Origin: Maridesulfovibrio bastinii DSM 16055
GTDB taxonomy: Bacteria; Desulfobacterota; Desulfovibrionia; Desulfovibrionales; Desulfovibrionaceae
Reading direction: 5' to 3'
Assembly (NCBI RefSeq): GCF_000429985.1
Contig: NZ_KE387015.1
Coordinates: 212,148 to 276,147 of the forward strand
Length of the DNA stretch: 64,000 bases
The notes beneath the pieces are model-generated. The model did no database searches. It was not told the DNA's origin and saw nothing but the letters and a program-made list of their open reading frames with translations. Positions 8,551 through 19,513 of this stretch are shown here, in pieces. The position numbers and the translations under genes are program-made. Positions within the stretch are counted from its first letter, which is position 1; every line of letters begins with the position of its first letter.

Positions 8551-9948
8551 ATGAGCGAGACCATAACCCGTTTCGCCCCGAGTCCGACAGGACATCTGCA
8601 TATCGGTGGCGCAAGAACGGCTCTTTTTTCATGGCTGATGGCCAGACACGACAACGGAAAATTTGTTCTGCGTATCGAAGATACAGACCGCAAACGCTCC
8701 ACACAGGAATTCACAGACGCTATCCTTGCTTCCATGAAATGGCTTGGAATGGACTGGGATGGCGACCCTATTTATCAGAGTGATCGCTTTGACTTATACA
8801 ACAAAGAGATTGATCGCCTGATAGAAGAAGGAAAAGCCTACTGGTGCGACTGCACGGCAGAACAGGTTGACGCCATGCGTGAAAAAGCCATGAAGGAAAA
8901 ACGCAAACCCAAATATGACGGTTCCTGCCGTGAAAAGAATCTCGGACCGGGTGAAAACAGGGTCGTACGTTTTAAAGCTCCTCAGGACGGCACTACTGTT
9001 TATCACGATCTCATCAAGGGAACCATCAGCGTTCACAACTCCGAAATGGACGACATGATTCTGCGCCGTTCAGACGGAACCCCTACTTACAACATAGCAG
9101 TGGTCATAGATGACCATACTATGGGAGTTACACAGGTTATCCGCGGAGACGACCACGTCAACAACACCCCTCGCCAGATCCTTCTTTACAAGGCCCTTGG
9201 CTGGGATGTTCCTAAATTCGGTCATGTTCCCATGATTCTCGGTCCTGACAAAAAGAAACTTTCCAAACGTCACGGCGCTCTTTCTGTCATGGAATATGAA
9301 AAGATGGGTTATCTCCCGGAAGCAGTTGTAAACTATCTGGTACGGCTGGGCTGGTCTCACGGAGATCAGGAAATCTTTACCATCGAAGAACTGATTGAAT
9401 ACTTCAACACTGATTCTCTTGGAAGCTCACCCTCTGTTTTCGACCTGAAAAAACTGGATTGGGTTAACAGCGAATACATAAAAAACAAGCAGCCAGCAGA
9501 GCTTATCCCCGGCATGCGTTCTTTTATGCCGGAAGGAATGAATCCTTCGGATGAGATTCTCGAAAAAGCAATCCCTCTGCTCCAGCCGCGTGTTTCCAAC
9601 TATGTTGAAATGGTTGAGATGAGTCGCTTCTTCTTCGTCACTTCTGAAGAACTGGAATACGAACAAAAAGGTGTTGATAAATTCTTTAAAGCTGAAGATC
9701 TGGAAAAATTAAAAGATTTGGCTGACAGAATAAAAGCAGACAGCGAATTTACTCACGACAGTCTCGAAGCAGTCTGTACCGGCTATCTTGAAGAAAAAGA
9801 GCTTAAGTTCAAAGCCATAGGACAGCCTGTGCGTCTGGCTTTATGCGGAGCTACCAAAAGCCCCGGCGGACTTTATGAGCTCATGCTGGTTCTCGGCAGG
9901 GATGAAACCCTCGCCAGACTTGAAAGAGCTGTAAAACTTTTCAGCTGA
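8551..9948 (+). CDS. gltX: Glutamyl-tRNA synthetase
   Basis: 465 residues. The ATG at 8551 follows CAGGAG and directly starts MSETITRFAPSPTGHLHIGG; the longer frame from 8503 adds 16 unlikely residues. The class I HIGH signature is HLHIG (15-19), and the KMSKS counterpart is KLSKR (236-240). It charges tRNA-Glu with glutamate. The full-length gene stands alone between two terminators. Whether it also charges tRNA-Gln cannot be judged from the sequence. Confidence 0.97.
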   Translation: MSETITRFAPSPTGHLHIGGARTALFSWLMARHDNGKFVLRIEDTDRKRSTQEFTDAILASMKWLGMDWDGDPIYQSDRFDLYNKEIDRLIEEGKAYWCDCTAEQVDAMREKAMKEKRKPKYDGSCREKNLGPGENRVVRFKAPQDGTTVYHDLIKGTISVHNSEMDDMILRRSDGTPTYNIAVVIDDHTMGVTQVIRGDDHVNNTPRQILLYKALGWDVPKFGHVPMILGPDKKKLSKRHGALSVMEYEKMGYLPEAVVNYLVRLGWSHGDQEIFTIEELIEYFNTDSLGSSPSVFDLKKLDWVNSEYIKNKQPAELIPGMRSFMPEGMNPSDEILEKAIPLLQPRVSNYVEMVEMSRFFFVTSEELEYEQKGVDKFFKAEDLEKLKDLADRIKADSEFTHDSLEAVCTGYLEEKELKFKAIGQPVRLALCGATKSPGGLYELMLVLGRDETLARLERAVKLFS

Positions 9949-10006
9949 TTTTAATCTGATACCGGCTGTTCAGACTACGCCCGGTCTGGACGCCATTTGC
10001 CCCTTG

Positions 10007-10041
10007 ACTCCCCGTACTTTTCGTGCGGGGAGTTCTTTTTT
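10007..10041 (+). terminator. Rho-independent terminator after gltX
   Basis: ACTCCCCG-TACTTTTCGTG-CGGGGAGT forms a GC-rich stem, followed by TCTTTTTT. Confidence 0.9.
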
Positions 10042-10156
10042 ATGAAACCCGCTTCCGATTATTGATTTTTATACCTCTCCGAGTATTCTCGCTTCACCAC
10101 GATTACCACACTGTACTTATTTCAGAATAAATCTGCACAATCTTCCGGAGAACACT

Positions 10157-11827
10157 ATGACTTCTTTTGACATTTCGTCCCACAATTCACCACAATTTGA
10201 AATGAAATCGCGCCGCAGCCCGGTTTACGCGACCTCTGGCATGGTTGCCAGCAGTCAGCCTCTGGCAACAGAAGCCGGACTGGAAATGCTCCGCAAAGGA
10301 GGAACCGCGGCAGACGCAGCGGTTGCCGCAGCGGCTGCTCTAGCAGTATTGGAACCGTGCAGCACCGGACTTGGTGGTGACTCTTTCGCCCTGTATTACA
10401 GTGCAGCGGATAAAAAAATTTATGCCCTCAACGGTTCAGGAAAATCTCCTGAAAATATTTCTATAGAACTGCTTAATTCAAAAGGAATCAGTGGAGAAAT
10501 ACCGCCCCACAGTGGGCTGGCGGTGACTACTCCCGGTGCCTGCGCTGCATGGTGTGATCTTGCTCTGAAATTCGGCAGTCTGAATGCAGGAGAAATTTTT
10601 GAGCCGGCAATACGCTATGCTGAAAACGGATTTCCGGTGGGTCCGGTTACTGCGTGGCTCTGGAAACAGGGAGCAGCAGATGCGCTCTCCGTACATCCCG
10701 GAGGAAACGCCCTGCTTTTAAACGGCCATGCCCCCCGCACAGGAGAAATTTTTAAAAATAAAAATCTTGCAGAAATGTTTAAAAAACTTGCTTCGGGATC
10801 TTTTAGCGAGGCAAAAGATGAATTTTATAAAGGCGAAACCTCAGAAAAAATCGTGCAGGCAGTCCTTAATGCAGGCGGGGTTCTTTCTGCAAAAGATATG
10901 GCCGGACATGAAAGCCTCTGGTGTGATCCGATAGGAACAATTTACAGAGACAGAAAAGTTTTTGAATGCCCTCCTAACGGTCAGGGACTTGCCGCTCTTC
11001 TTGCTCTGGGTATTTTGCAGAATTTCAGCCCGGAAGAACTGGGAGCACCTTTCTCGGCCCGCAGGCTGCACATCATGATTGAAGCAATGCGGCTCGGATT
11101 TGCCGATGCCAGACGGCATATTACGGACCCTGAGACATACCATATCCCGCTTAAAACAATGCTCAGTGCTGAATACAGTCGCAGCAGAGCTGAACTTATT
11201 GATTTTTATCAGGCCAATCCGTGTTTCAAAAGCGGAGTTCCGGAAAGTTCATCTGACACAGTATATTTCTGCACGGTTGATAAATTCGGCAACGCCTGTT
11301 CAATGGTCAGCAGTGTGTATATGGAATTCGGAACCGGAATTGTCCCTGACGGGCTCGGCTTTTCACTTCAGAACCGCGGGAACAATTTTTCACTCGATCC
11401 TGAACATCCCAACGCACTGGCTCCCGGAAAACGGACATATCATACCATAATACCGGGAATGATGCTGCGTGAAGACAACTCACTATACGGCCCGTTCGGC
11501 GTTATGGGCGGATTCATGCAGCCGCAGGGTCACCTTCAGGTTGTTTCAGCCATGTGTGATGACGGAGCAGATCCTCAGAAGGCTCTGGACAGACTGCGTT
11601 TCTGCATCAGTTCCGGTAAAGCCGGCGGAAGTGTTTCCCTTGAGCACGGAATAGACCCCGGAGTTATAAACAGATTGAAGGACGTAGGCCATGAAATTCA
11701 TGTCAGCCGTGGCTATGGGCGGACACTTTTCGGCAGAGGACAGATTATTGTCAGAGACCCTGAGAGTGGAGTTCTGTGCGGTGGATGTGATCCAAGGTCC
11801 GATGGAAGTGTTTCCGGTATAATCTGA
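10157..11827 (+). CDS. ggt: Gamma-glutamyltransferase family protein
   Basis: 556 residues of the Ntn-hydrolase GGT family, which cleave or transfer gamma-glutamyl groups from glutathione and related compounds. The GGTAADAAVA and STGLGGDSF stretches are typical of the large subunit. Thr368 in SSDTVYF is the likely self-processing nucleophile that begins the small subunit. The N-terminus has no signal peptide, unlike the periplasmic E. coli enzyme, so this is probably a cytoplasmic member; the substrate may not be glutathione. The gene has its own terminators on both sides. Confidence 0.85.
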   Translation: MTSFDISSHNSPQFEMKSRRSPVYATSGMVASSQPLATEAGLEMLRKGGTAADAAVAAAAALAVLEPCSTGLGGDSFALYYSAADKKIYALNGSGKSPENISIELLNSKGISGEIPPHSGLAVTTPGACAAWCDLALKFGSLNAGEIFEPAIRYAENGFPVGPVTAWLWKQGAADALSVHPGGNALLLNGHAPRTGEIFKNKNLAEMFKKLASGSFSEAKDEFYKGETSEKIVQAVLNAGGVLSAKDMAGHESLWCDPIGTIYRDRKVFECPPNGQGLAALLALGILQNFSPEELGAPFSARRLHIMIEAMRLGFADARRHITDPETYHIPLKTMLSAEYSRSRAELIDFYQANPCFKSGVPESSSDTVYFCTVDKFGNACSMVSSVYMEFGTGIVPDGLGFSLQNRGNNFSLDPEHPNALAPGKRTYHTIIPGMMLREDNSLYGPFGVMGGFMQPQGHLQVVSAMCDDGADPQKALDRLRFCISSGKAGGSVSLEHGIDPGVINRLKDVGHEIHVSRGYGRTLFGRGQIIVRDPESGVLCGGCDPRSDGSVSGII

Positions 11828-11900
11828 TTTTAACGAGACTCCCGTTGAAAACCGCAGTGAAATACTGTTAAGATAATAAACAGATTCGGGACAATGAATA

Positions 11901-11933
11901 AAAAAAAGCCCCGGCCTGACGACCGGGGCTTTT
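11901..11933. terminator. Bidirectional terminator between ggt and rpmB
   Basis: AGCCCCGG-CCTGACGA-CCGGGGCT has a run of A on its left (T-run for the minus-strand rpmB) and TTT on its right (for ggt). The two genes converge here. Confidence 0.85.
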
Positions 11934-11957
11934 CACGGTTTACCGTGAACTTAAAAT

Positions 11958-12170
11958 TTACTTGTCAGCTTTATTGGCAACGGGCTTTACAACAGCTCCG
12001 GAACGAATACAGCGAGTACAAGCATTAATACGCTTGACGCTTCCGTCAGGAAACTGTGCACGGACTTTCTGCAGGTTGGGCATAAAACGTCTTTTTGTCT
12101 TGTTATGAGCATGAGAAACGTTGTTGCCGACCTGGGGTCCTTTACCGCATATATCGCAAACCTGGGACAT
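11958..12170 (-). CDS. rpmB: 50S ribosomal protein L28
   Basis: 70 residues with the L28 pattern [20 protein letters not shown] and RRFMPNLQ. The cysteine pairs CxxC (residues 6 and 9) and CTRC near the C-terminus mark the zinc-binding form. It is transcribed divergently from the DUF177 gene; on the minus strand a TATAAT -10 box lies at about 12219-12224. Confidence 0.97.
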   Translation of the reverse strand: MSQVCDICGKGPQVGNNVSHAHNKTKRRFMPNLQKVRAQFPDGSVKRINACTRCIRSGAVVKPVANKADK

Positions 12171-12291
12171 GAGAAACCTCCTTGTGGTACTGGCTTATCA
12201 GCTTTGCAGGAAAATTATTATAATACTGCTCCAGTCCTGCAAAAGAGGTATCGTTTATCCTCTCATTCTGGAAAATGCAAGTTCTTTTTGC

Positions 12292-12319
12292 TTGACATTG
12301 GAAAAAAAAACCATATAGG
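12292..12319 (+). promoter_or_regulatory. Sigma-70-type promoter of the DUF177-rpmF-plsX operon
   Basis: TTGACA (12292-12297) is followed after 16 bp by TATAGG (12314-12319). It lies just before the DUF177 ribosome site (GAGGAG), so the leader would be very short. Confidence 0.65.
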
Positions 12320-12340
12320 AATCCCTTCCGCGAGGAGAAT

Positions 12341-12853
12341 ATGAAAGAAATCTGGCTTGATTTAAATGATATCCCCGAAGAGGGAAAAAACTTTATTTTC
12401 GATGACCAATCCTTTTGGGAAGAGGCATGGAAAAATTTTAAGTTCAATACTTCTGTCGGAGAACCTTTAGTGTCGGAGATCTTTGTTCTCCCTCAGGAGA
12501 ATGGCTGTCTCTACAAAGGCAGTCTTTCTGGCTCTGTAATCGTACCCTGCGATCGCTGCATGGCCGATCACGAGCAACCTATAAGCAGCCAATTCGAAGA
12601 TTTTGAACAACTTGCCGAGGAAGGCGAGGAATCTTTTCTCGAAGCGGCGGACGGAACGCGCAGACTCAATGCCGGAGCAATCTTCTGGGAGCAATTCGTA
12701 CTGGCCTACCCGTCCAAACCCCTGTGCAGTGAAGACTGCAAAGGACTCTGCCCCGAATGCGGAGCGGACCTCAATAAAGGAAAGTGCGAATGTAAGCAGG
12801 ATAAAGGCGATCCAAGGCTTGCAGTTTTACGCAATCTTAAGATAAAGAACTGA
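12341..12853 (+). CDS. DUF177 / YceD-family protein
   Basis: 170 residues, starting after GAGGAG. DUF177 (YceD) proteins are found next to rpmF in most bacteria and are linked to 23S rRNA and ribosome accumulation. Visible features are a CDRC-like pair (VPCDRCM) and a C-terminal metal-binding pattern, CKGLCPECG followed by GKCEC. The order DUF177-rpmF-plsX-fab is the conserved one, which supports the call. Confidence 0.88.
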   Translation: MKEIWLDLNDIPEEGKNFIFDDQSFWEEAWKNFKFNTSVGEPLVSEIFVLPQENGCLYKGSLSGSVIVPCDRCMADHEQPISSQFEDFEQLAEEGEESFLEAADGTRRLNAGAIFWEQFVLAYPSKPLCSEDCKGLCPECGADLNKGKCECKQDKGDPRLAVLRNLKIKN

Positions 12854-12899
12854 TTTCCGGACACACAGTACCGGATTAAACTAATTTCAGGAGACCGTC

Positions 12900-13079
12900 A
12901 TGGCTTTACCCAAGAAAAAAACATCCAAGTCACGTAGAAATATGCGCAGATCACACGACAAAGTAGCTGCACCCAACGTAATTTATTGCGAATGCGGCGA
13001 ACCTGTTCTGCCTCACAGAGCATGCTCAGCATGTGGAACCTACAATGGTCGTCAGGTAACAGAATCTTCCGATGCATAA
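12900..13079 (+). CDS. rpmF: 50S ribosomal protein L32
   Basis: 59 residues, beginning [20 protein letters not shown], the L32 N-terminus, and ending in a zinc ribbon (YCECGE ... [12 protein letters not shown]). CAGGAG precedes the ATG by 8 bases. The stop overlaps the plsX start by 8 bp, so the two are translationally coupled. Confidence 0.97.
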   Translation: MALPKKKTSKSRRNMRRSHDKVAAPNVIYCECGEPVLPHRACSACGTYNGRQVTESSDA

Positions 13080-14106
13080 AAAATCGCCCCGTATTGCTGT
13101 AGACGCCATGGGTGGCGACTACGGACTTTCGGAAGTAGTTCCGGGAGCGGTTAACGCCGCAAAACAGGGTATTCCAGTCATCTTAACAGGTGACGAGTAT
13201 ATGATCCGGTCCGAGCTTGATAAGCTCGATACCGGGTCATGCGATATTGAAGTTGTTCATGCGTCACAGATTGTGACTATGGAAGACAAACCATCAGAAG
13301 CCCTGCGCAAAAAAAAAGATTCGTCTATTCAGGTTGCATGCAGACTGGTCCGGGACGGCCATGCTGACGGAGTCGTCAGTGCCGGCAATTCCGGAGCAAC
13401 TGTAGCCTGCGGTATGTTTACCATCGGCAGAATCAAAGGAGTGCTCCGTCCCGGTATGGCAGGAATTCTGCCTACCGAAAAGAGTCCTATGGTTCTGATA
13501 GACGTTGGAGCCAATGTTGACTGCAAACCGGAACATCTTTTCCAGTATGGCCTTATGGCTGATGTGCTGGCAAAAGATGTACTTGGTATTGAGAATCCGA
13601 AAGTCGGACTTCTGACCATTGGCGAAGAAGAAGGCAAAGGCAACTCCCTGGTACGAACTTCTTATGAAATGCTGAGAAAATCTTCCCTGAACTTTGTAGG
13701 CAATATAGAGGGAAGGGATATTTTCACAGGCGATGTTGATGTGGCTGTCTGCGATGGTTTTGTCGGAAACGTTGCCCTTAAACTTTCGGAAGGCTTGGCT
13801 AAAAGCCTGAGCAGCATTCTGAAAGGCGAACTCAAGAGGGACCTCGTTTCCAAAATCGGAGCCATGCTGGCAATGAAAGCTTTCAAACGTTTTGCCCGTC
13901 TGGTTGATAAGTCTGAATACGGTGGGGCTCCAGTTCTGGGGCTTAACGGAATTGCACTTGTCTGCCACGGAAAAGCTGACTCAAGAGCTATTGAGAGAGC
14001 CATTGAAATGGCCTCGAAATTTGTGGAAAACGACGCGGTAACACACCTCAAGGAAGGGCTTGCCGAACATAGCAACATGACTGTAATGCATTCATGTGAC
14101 AGCTGA
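13072..14106 (+). CDS. plsX: Phosphate acyltransferase PlsX
   Basis: 344 residues. PlsX makes acyl-phosphate from acyl-ACP as the first step of membrane phospholipid synthesis. It starts [18 protein letters not shown], the family hallmark, and keeps GNSGATVA and the DGFVGN segment. It overlaps rpmF and lies upstream of fabH, the common arrangement, although a 404-bp gap intervenes here. Confidence 0.97.
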   Translation: MHKKSPRIAVDAMGGDYGLSEVVPGAVNAAKQGIPVILTGDEYMIRSELDKLDTGSCDIEVVHASQIVTMEDKPSEALRKKKDSSIQVACRLVRDGHADGVVSAGNSGATVACGMFTIGRIKGVLRPGMAGILPTEKSPMVLIDVGANVDCKPEHLFQYGLMADVLAKDVLGIENPKVGLLTIGEEEGKGNSLVRTSYEMLRKSSLNFVGNIEGRDIFTGDVDVAVCDGFVGNVALKLSEGLAKSLSSILKGELKRDLVSKIGAMLAMKAFKRFARLVDKSEYGGAPVLGLNGIALVCHGKADSRAIERAIEMASKFVENDAVTHLKEGLAEHSNMTVMHSCDS

Positions 14107-14510
14107 TCCGGTTTCCTGCCTTGCTACGCTGATACTGAACCTGTTTACTGATTCTCTATCAACCAGATAACCGATCCTGTTTTTTCCATGCAGTGTTCTT
14201 GCACACGTCTTCTCAGTTTTTCAGGGATCATTTCGGACTCCACTTTTTCGGTACCGGGAAACATGACCAGAGCCAGGCTTTTAAACCTGATTGTAAAGAT
14301 CAGCTTTAAAACGCCTGCTATGTTGTTTTACAGATAGTATGACAATGCCGGCAGACACCATTTTATAAAAAAAATGATTGCTACAGGCCGCGCATTACTA
14401 CCCCGATGATACGGCTGAAGCCTTATTCAAGGTGGCAGCTATCGGGTCATATCAAAGTCTAAATATTCCGGGCCTGAGACCAGTACCTGCCCGTAAACAG
14501 GAACTCATCT
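14107..14510. other. 404-bp gap between plsX and fabH, with an orphan minus-strand frame
   Basis: No plus-strand gene is visible. On the minus strand a 39-codon frame (14264 to 14145) begins MFPGTEKVESEMIPEKLRRR and continues with protein-like composition. The frame stays open about 17 codons further upstream, but without a start codon or ribosome site. It could be a gene remnant or chance. A fabH promoter must lie here unless plsX transcripts read through; none is convincing. Confidence 0.3.
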
Positions 14511-15500
14511 ATGAGCATCAACGTCCACATCAAGGGACTTGGACATCACGTCCCTGAAAAAATACTTTCCAATCAGGATCTCGAAAAAATCGTCGATACT
14601 TCAGACGAATGGATCACCTCCCGCACCGGTATTTCCAACCGCCATATTGTCGAAGACGAAACATGCGTCGACCTTGCATACGAAGCTTCTCTCAAAGCAC
14701 TCAAAAAAGCAGGTCTTGAAGCCGATGACCTCACCCACATCATAGTTGCCACCTTTACCGGTGACAGGCCCCTGCCTTCCGCAAGCTGCCTGCTCATGGA
14801 AAGACTCGGCATAAAACAGAAAGCAGCCATGGATATTGCTGCGGCCTGTTCAGGCTTTGTTTACGGACTTGAAACAGCAAGGGCTTTCATCGCACTGCAC
14901 CCTGAATCAAAAATACTGGTTGTCGGCAGTGAAATACTCACCAGCCGGGTAAACTGGAAAGACCGCTCCACCTGTGTCCTTTTCGGTGACGGGGCAGGAG
15001 CTGCAGTCCTGACCGGTGATGACGGGGCTGAACACGATGGCAAGCTGCTTGATGTCGTAATCAGCGCAGATGGAGCTCTTAGCATGGCACTCGCCATCAA
15101 GGGCGGCGGATCAGCTCTTCCTTACCATCTTGGTGACAATGTCGGCGAAGAATACTTTATTGAAATGCGGGGACGTGAAGTTTTCAAACATGCCGTACGC
15201 AACATGGCATCCATTTCAAAAGAAGTACTTGCAAGACATGGCTACACCACTGATGATGTTGACGTTCTGGTTCCCCATCAGGCTAATCAGCGCATTATTG
15301 AAGCTGTGGGTAAAAAACTTTCAATTCCGGTGGAAAAAGTTTTCTCGAATGTATCCAGATTTGGAAACACCTCAGCGGCGTCAATCCCTATTGCACTTTC
15401 AGAAGCAAAAGAAATAGGCGCCATTAAAGAAGGTGATCTGGTTCTGGTTACAACTTTCGGCGGAGGCCTCACCTGGGGTTCCGCTCTTTTGCAGTTTTAA
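14511..15500 (+). CDS. fabH: 3-oxoacyl-ACP synthase III
   Basis: 329 residues. FabH condenses acetyl-CoA with malonyl-ACP to start fatty acid chains. The active-site triad is visible: Cys113 in DIAAACSGF, His in PHQANQR and Asn in FGNTSAAS. CAGGA lies 10 bases before the ATG. It heads the run fabH-fabG-acpP-fabF. Confidence 0.97.
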   Translation: MSINVHIKGLGHHVPEKILSNQDLEKIVDTSDEWITSRTGISNRHIVEDETCVDLAYEASLKALKKAGLEADDLTHIIVATFTGDRPLPSASCLLMERLGIKQKAAMDIAAACSGFVYGLETARAFIALHPESKILVVGSEILTSRVNWKDRSTCVLFGDGAGAAVLTGDDGAEHDGKLLDVVISADGALSMALAIKGGGSALPYHLGDNVGEEYFIEMRGREVFKHAVRNMASISKEVLARHGYTTDDVDVLVPHQANQRIIEAVGKKLSIPVEKVFSNVSRFGNTSAASIPIALSEAKEIGAIKEGDLVLVTTFGGGLTWGSALLQF

Positions 15501-15679
15501 TACGGTGTAAATTTAACAGACTGTATTAATACTCGTAAACAACATTGCATTTTACAGGCTAAACCGAAACTTACATTCATCATTGTAGGGTTACGGTTTT
15601 TTAACATAATAAGTTTGCAGTCATCGCCGCTTTAGGCTATGAGACGCATGATCAGTTACCGAACCAGAGGATAATGATA

Positions 15680-16423
15680 ATGAGTGATCTGCCAAGCACC
15701 GCCTTTGTTACAGGCGGGTCCAGAGGAATAGGCGCAGCATGCGCAAAAGCCCTCGCCAATGACGGTTTTAACGTCATCATAACTTACGTCAGCCGCCCTG
15801 ATGAAGCTGAAAAGGTCTGTCAGGAAATTGAGGCTTCAGGCGTAACGGCCCGTGCAGTTAAATTGGATTCCTCTGACCGTGAAGCAGTTGCTTCTTTTTT
15901 CAAAGATGAGATTAAAGGCAAAATCAGCCTCGATGTTCTGGTTAATAATGCCGGAATTACCCGCGACGGGCTTCTCATCCGCATGAAAGATCAGGACTGG
16001 GATAAAGTACTTGATATAAATCTGACCGGGGCTTTCACCATTCTGCGTGAAGCAGCCAAAGTAATGGTCAGACAGAAAAATGGCAGGATAATAAACATCA
16101 CTTCCGTGTCCGGACAGGCGGGAAATCCCGGACAGGCCAACTACTCTGCAGCAAAGTCCGGCTTGATCGGACTGACCAAGTCTGCCGCAAAGGAACTTGC
16201 TTCGCGTAATATCACAGTTAATGCTGTTGCTCCGGGTTTCATACACACGGATATGACAGCAAAGCTGACCGAAGATCAGGTTAAGATGATGTTGGATAAT
16301 ATTCCACTCGGGAAACTAGGTTCCGTTGAAGACATCGCAAATGCCGTGTCTTTCCTGTCGTCGGAAAAATCCGGCTATATTACAGGACAGGTTATTGCCG
16401 TCAACGGCGGAATGTACATGTAG
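15680..16423 (+). CDS. fabG: 3-oxoacyl-ACP reductase
   Basis: 247 residues of the short-chain dehydrogenase family, reducing 3-oxoacyl-ACP with NADPH. It shows TGGSRGIG (cofactor), NNAGITRDG and the catalytic YSAAK. An ATG at 15674 is also in frame, but the ribosome site AGAGG is only 3 bases from it, so 15680 fits better. The start [13 protein letters not shown] leaves little extra at the N-terminus. Confidence 0.96.
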   Translation: MSDLPSTAFVTGGSRGIGAACAKALANDGFNVIITYVSRPDEAEKVCQEIEASGVTARAVKLDSSDREAVASFFKDEIKGKISLDVLVNNAGITRDGLLIRMKDQDWDKVLDINLTGAFTILREAAKVMVRQKNGRIINITSVSGQAGNPGQANYSAAKSGLIGLTKSAAKELASRNITVNAVAPGFIHTDMTAKLTEDQVKMMLDNIPLGKLGSVEDIANAVSFLSSEKSGYITGQVIAVNGGMYM

Positions 16424-16452
16424 ACAAAACCAAAAATGATTTGGAGGGCAAA

Positions 16453-16683
16453 ATGTCCGTAGCTGAACAAGTAAAAGGTATTATCGTAGACCAGCTTGGT
16501 GTAAGTGAAGAAGAAGTTAAAGAAGAAGCTTCCTTCGTAGAAGATCTCGGTGCAGACTCTCTTGACCTGACAGAACTGATCATGGCCATGGAAGAAGAGT
16601 TTGATGTTGAAATCGAAGACGAAGATGCACAGAAAATTCTCAAAGTAAAAGACGCTATCAGCTTTGTTGAAAGCAAGCAGTAG
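16453..16683 (+). CDS. acpP: Acyl carrier protein
   Basis: 76 residues, acidic. Ser36 in [10 protein letters not shown] is the phosphopantetheine site. The ATG at 16453 follows GGAGGG at the right distance; a TTG 12 bases upstream is part of the ribosome site and is rejected. It carries the growing fatty acyl chain for FabH, FabG and FabF, which are encoded around it. Confidence 0.98.
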   Translation: MSVAEQVKGIIVDQLGVSEEEVKEEASFVEDLGADSLDLTELIMAMEEEFDVEIEDEDAQKILKVKDAISFVESKQ

Positions 16684-16710
16684 CATACACGTCTTACTAG
16701 GCTTATGATA

Positions 16711-16755
16711 GAGCGTCTTACCCTTGCTGCAACCGGTGTAAGGCGCTCCTTTTTT
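16711..16755 (+). terminator. Terminator after acpP
   Basis: GAGCGTCTTAC pairs with GTAAGGCGCTC across a loop and is followed by CTTTTTT. It probably sets a higher acpP level than fabF by partial termination, since fabF follows closely. Confidence 0.8.
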
Positions 16756-16805
16756 CATTTGCCATGCCTAGTTGAAACCTTCCAAATCCCACAGGCTCAA
16801 ATACA

Positions 16806-18044
16806 ATGAAAAGGGTTGTCGTAACAGGCGTATCAGCCATCTCCCCTATTGGTAACGATATAGATACCAGCTGGAAAAACCTTCTCGAAGGTAAATCCGG
16901 TATTGTCCCAGTCAGCCAGTTTGATGCAACGGAATACAAATCCCGCATTGCCGGGGAAGTTAAGGATTTCGATCCTAAAGAATATATCCCCGCAAAGCAG
17001 GTAAAACGCATGGAGCGTTTCACCCAGTTTGCCGTAGCCACAGCTCAGCAGCTTGTTGAGCAGACAGGAATCAAACTGGAAGGTGATGAATGCAAACGTG
17101 CCGGTGTTAATATCGGTGTTGGTCTCGGCGGTCTTGAAACCATTGAAGGCCAGCACGACAAACTCATGAAGAGCGGACCCAAAAAAATCACTCCGTTCTT
17201 CATTCCGATTATTATCGCCAATATGGCTGCCGGACAGGTATCCATCTTCACCGGGGCCAGAGGACCGAATCTGTGCATCAGCACAGCCTGCGCTTCAGGC
17301 ACCCATGCCATAGGCACAGCATATACAGATATTAAACTTGACCGCGCGGATGTCATGATCTGCGGTGGAGCTGAATCAACGGTAACGCCTCTTGGCTTTG
17401 CCGGTTTTACTGCTTTAAAAGCTCTCTCCACCCGCAATGAAGATCCGACCAAAGCCTCCCGCCCGTTTGATAACGGCCGTGACGGTTTTGTAATGGGTGA
17501 AGGATGCGGACTTTTACTGCTCGAATCCCTTGATCATGCCCAGAAACGCGGTGCCAAAATACTTGCCGAGGTCGTAGGCTTCGGTGCTTCATCAGATGCT
17601 TTCCACATGACTGCTCCGCCGGAAGACGGCAGCGGAATGGCTCTTGCCATGGAAAACGCTATTCGTGAAGCCGGCATACCTGCCAACGCTGTTGATCACA
17701 TCAACGCTCACGGAACATCAACCAAACTGAACGATTTCTGTGAGACAACTGCGATCAAATCCGTGTTCGGCGAACATGCAAAGGAAATCGCAATCGCAGC
17801 GAACAAGTCTCAGATAGGTCATCTGCTGGGAGCTGCCGGTGGAGTTGAAGCTGCATTTTCAGTTAAAACTCTTGAAACCGGTATAATCCCCGGAACTATC
17901 AACCTGACTGATCCTGATCCCGATTGTGATCTTGATTACTGCAAGGAAGGCCCCAGAGAAAAGCAGGCCGAATACGCGCTGAGCAACTCGTTCGGCTTCG
18001 GCGGCACAAATGCCTGCATACTTTTCAAAAAATTTGAGAACTAA
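16806..18044 (+). CDS. fabF: 3-oxoacyl-ACP synthase II
   Basis: 412 residues. FabF elongates acyl-ACP with malonyl-ACP. Catalytic Cys162 is in [12 protein letters not shown], and the two histidines are in [11 protein letters not shown] and [13 protein letters not shown]. It follows acpP after a terminator and precedes glyA by 41 bases. Confidence 0.97.
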   Translation: MKRVVVTGVSAISPIGNDIDTSWKNLLEGKSGIVPVSQFDATEYKSRIAGEVKDFDPKEYIPAKQVKRMERFTQFAVATAQQLVEQTGIKLEGDECKRAGVNIGVGLGGLETIEGQHDKLMKSGPKKITPFFIPIIIANMAAGQVSIFTGARGPNLCISTACASGTHAIGTAYTDIKLDRADVMICGGAESTVTPLGFAGFTALKALSTRNEDPTKASRPFDNGRDGFVMGEGCGLLLLESLDHAQKRGAKILAEVVGFGASSDAFHMTAPPEDGSGMALAMENAIREAGIPANAVDHINAHGTSTKLNDFCETTAIKSVFGEHAKEIAIAANKSQIGHLLGAAGGVEAAFSVKTLETGIIPGTINLTDPDPDCDLDYCKEGPREKQAEYALSNSFGFGGTNACILFKKFEN

Positions 18045-18085
18045 AATTCTTTAAAGGCCAAAACAATACAAATCTGGAGTTCGCC

Positions 18086-19324
18086 ATGGAAGAACTAATG
18101 ATGAAAGATCCGGCTATTGCGGCCGCCATATCCCGCGAAGTCGACCGCCAGATGACCAAACTTGAACTTATCGCTTCGGAAAACTTTACTTCCACTGCGG
18201 TTCGTCAGGCCATGGGCAGTGTAATGACTCATAAATACGCTGAAGGATATCCCGGAAAGCGTTATTACGGCGGGTGCGAATTTGTTGACGTTGCGGAAGA
18301 CCTTGCCCGTGACAGAGCAAAAGAACTTTTTGGCGCGAAATACGCCAATGTTCAGCCTCACTCCGGCTCTCAGGCCAATATGGCTGTTTACTTCGCGGCA
18401 CTCAAGCCCGGAGATACAGTTCTCGGTATGGACCTCTCCCACGGCGGACACCTTACACACGGAAGTCCGGTGAACTTCTCCGGTAAACTTTTCAATATAG
18501 TTTCCTACGGAGTAGATCCGGATACCAAAACCATAAACTATGACAACGTTCTTGAGCTTGCCAAAGAACACAAGCCCAAGATGATCATAGCCGGTGCCAG
18601 TGCGTACCCGCGTGTTATCGACTTTGCCCGCTTCCGTCAGATTGCTGATGAAGTAGGTGCGGTACTGATGGTAGACATGGCTCACATTGCCGGTCTGATC
18701 GCTGCCGGAATTCATCCTTCCTGCATCGAGCATGCACACTACACCACCACAACCACACACAAAACTCTCAGAGGCCCTCGCGGCGGTATGATCCTTTCTT
18801 CCGAAGACAAGGAAAAATCTCTGAACTCAAATATATTCCCCGGCATTCAGGGCGGACCGCTCATGCATGTGATTGCTGCAAAAGCTGTTGCTTTCAATGA
18901 AGCTCTTTCACCGAGATTTGTTGACTATCAGAAACAGGTTGTAGCCAATGCAGGCAAGCTTGCTGAAACACTCATGTCCGCAGGATTCGAGCTTGTTTCC
19001 GGTGGAACAGACAACCATCTCATGATGGTTGACCTGACCAACAAGGATATCACCGGTAAAGATGCCGAGATAGCACTTGATAAAGCTGGTATCACCGTCA
19101 ACAAAAACACCATTCCATTTGAAACCCGCTCCCCGTTTGTTACTTCCGGAATCCGTATCGGAACTCCGGCCCTGACAACCAGAGGAATGAAAGAAGATGA
19201 AATGGTTAAAGTCGGCGGCTGGATTACCGCAGCTCTGGAGTCTCTTGATAACGAATCCAGACTTGGCGAAATAAGCAAGGAAGTTGCTGCATTTGCACGC
19301 GAATTCCCTCTCTTCGCCTACTAA
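18086..19324 (+). CDS. glyA: Serine hydroxymethyltransferase
   Basis: 412 residues. It converts serine and tetrahydrofolate to glycine and methylene-tetrahydrofolate with pyridoxal phosphate. The cofactor lysine is Lys226 in [14 protein letters not shown]. Start at 18086 after GGAG. It is likely co-transcribed with fabF and ends at a very strong terminator. Confidence 0.97.
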   Translation: MEELMMKDPAIAAAISREVDRQMTKLELIASENFTSTAVRQAMGSVMTHKYAEGYPGKRYYGGCEFVDVAEDLARDRAKELFGAKYANVQPHSGSQANMAVYFAALKPGDTVLGMDLSHGGHLTHGSPVNFSGKLFNIVSYGVDPDTKTINYDNVLELAKEHKPKMIIAGASAYPRVIDFARFRQIADEVGAVLMVDMAHIAGLIAAGIHPSCIEHAHYTTTTTHKTLRGPRGGMILSSEDKEKSLNSNIFPGIQGGPLMHVIAAKAVAFNEALSPRFVDYQKQVVANAGKLAETLMSAGFELVSGGTDNHLMMVDLTNKDITGKDAEIALDKAGITVNKNTIPFETRSPFVTSGIRIGTPALTTRGMKEDEMVKVGGWITAALESLDNESRLGEISKEVAAFAREFPLFAY

Positions 19325-19370
19325 TTCAGATTCTGAGATCGGCCTGTGGCCGAACATGTTATTGACATAG

Positions 19371-19403
19371 ACGGGTCCGGGGTTTGATCCCCGGACCCGT
19401 TTC
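19371..19403 (+). terminator. Strong terminator after glyA
   Basis: ACGGGTCCGGGG and CCCCGGACCCGT make a perfect 12-bp stem around a 6-base loop, followed by TTC only. It is very stable despite the short T-run. Confidence 0.8.
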
Positions 19404-19513
19404 AAATTAAATGGGCAGGTAAAAAAATCTGCCCTTGTTCATGGCTGACATGTATATTGCTTTTCAACAGTCGATAATTGGACTTTAATCAAGCGACAGC
19501 TCAGGAGCTTCAA

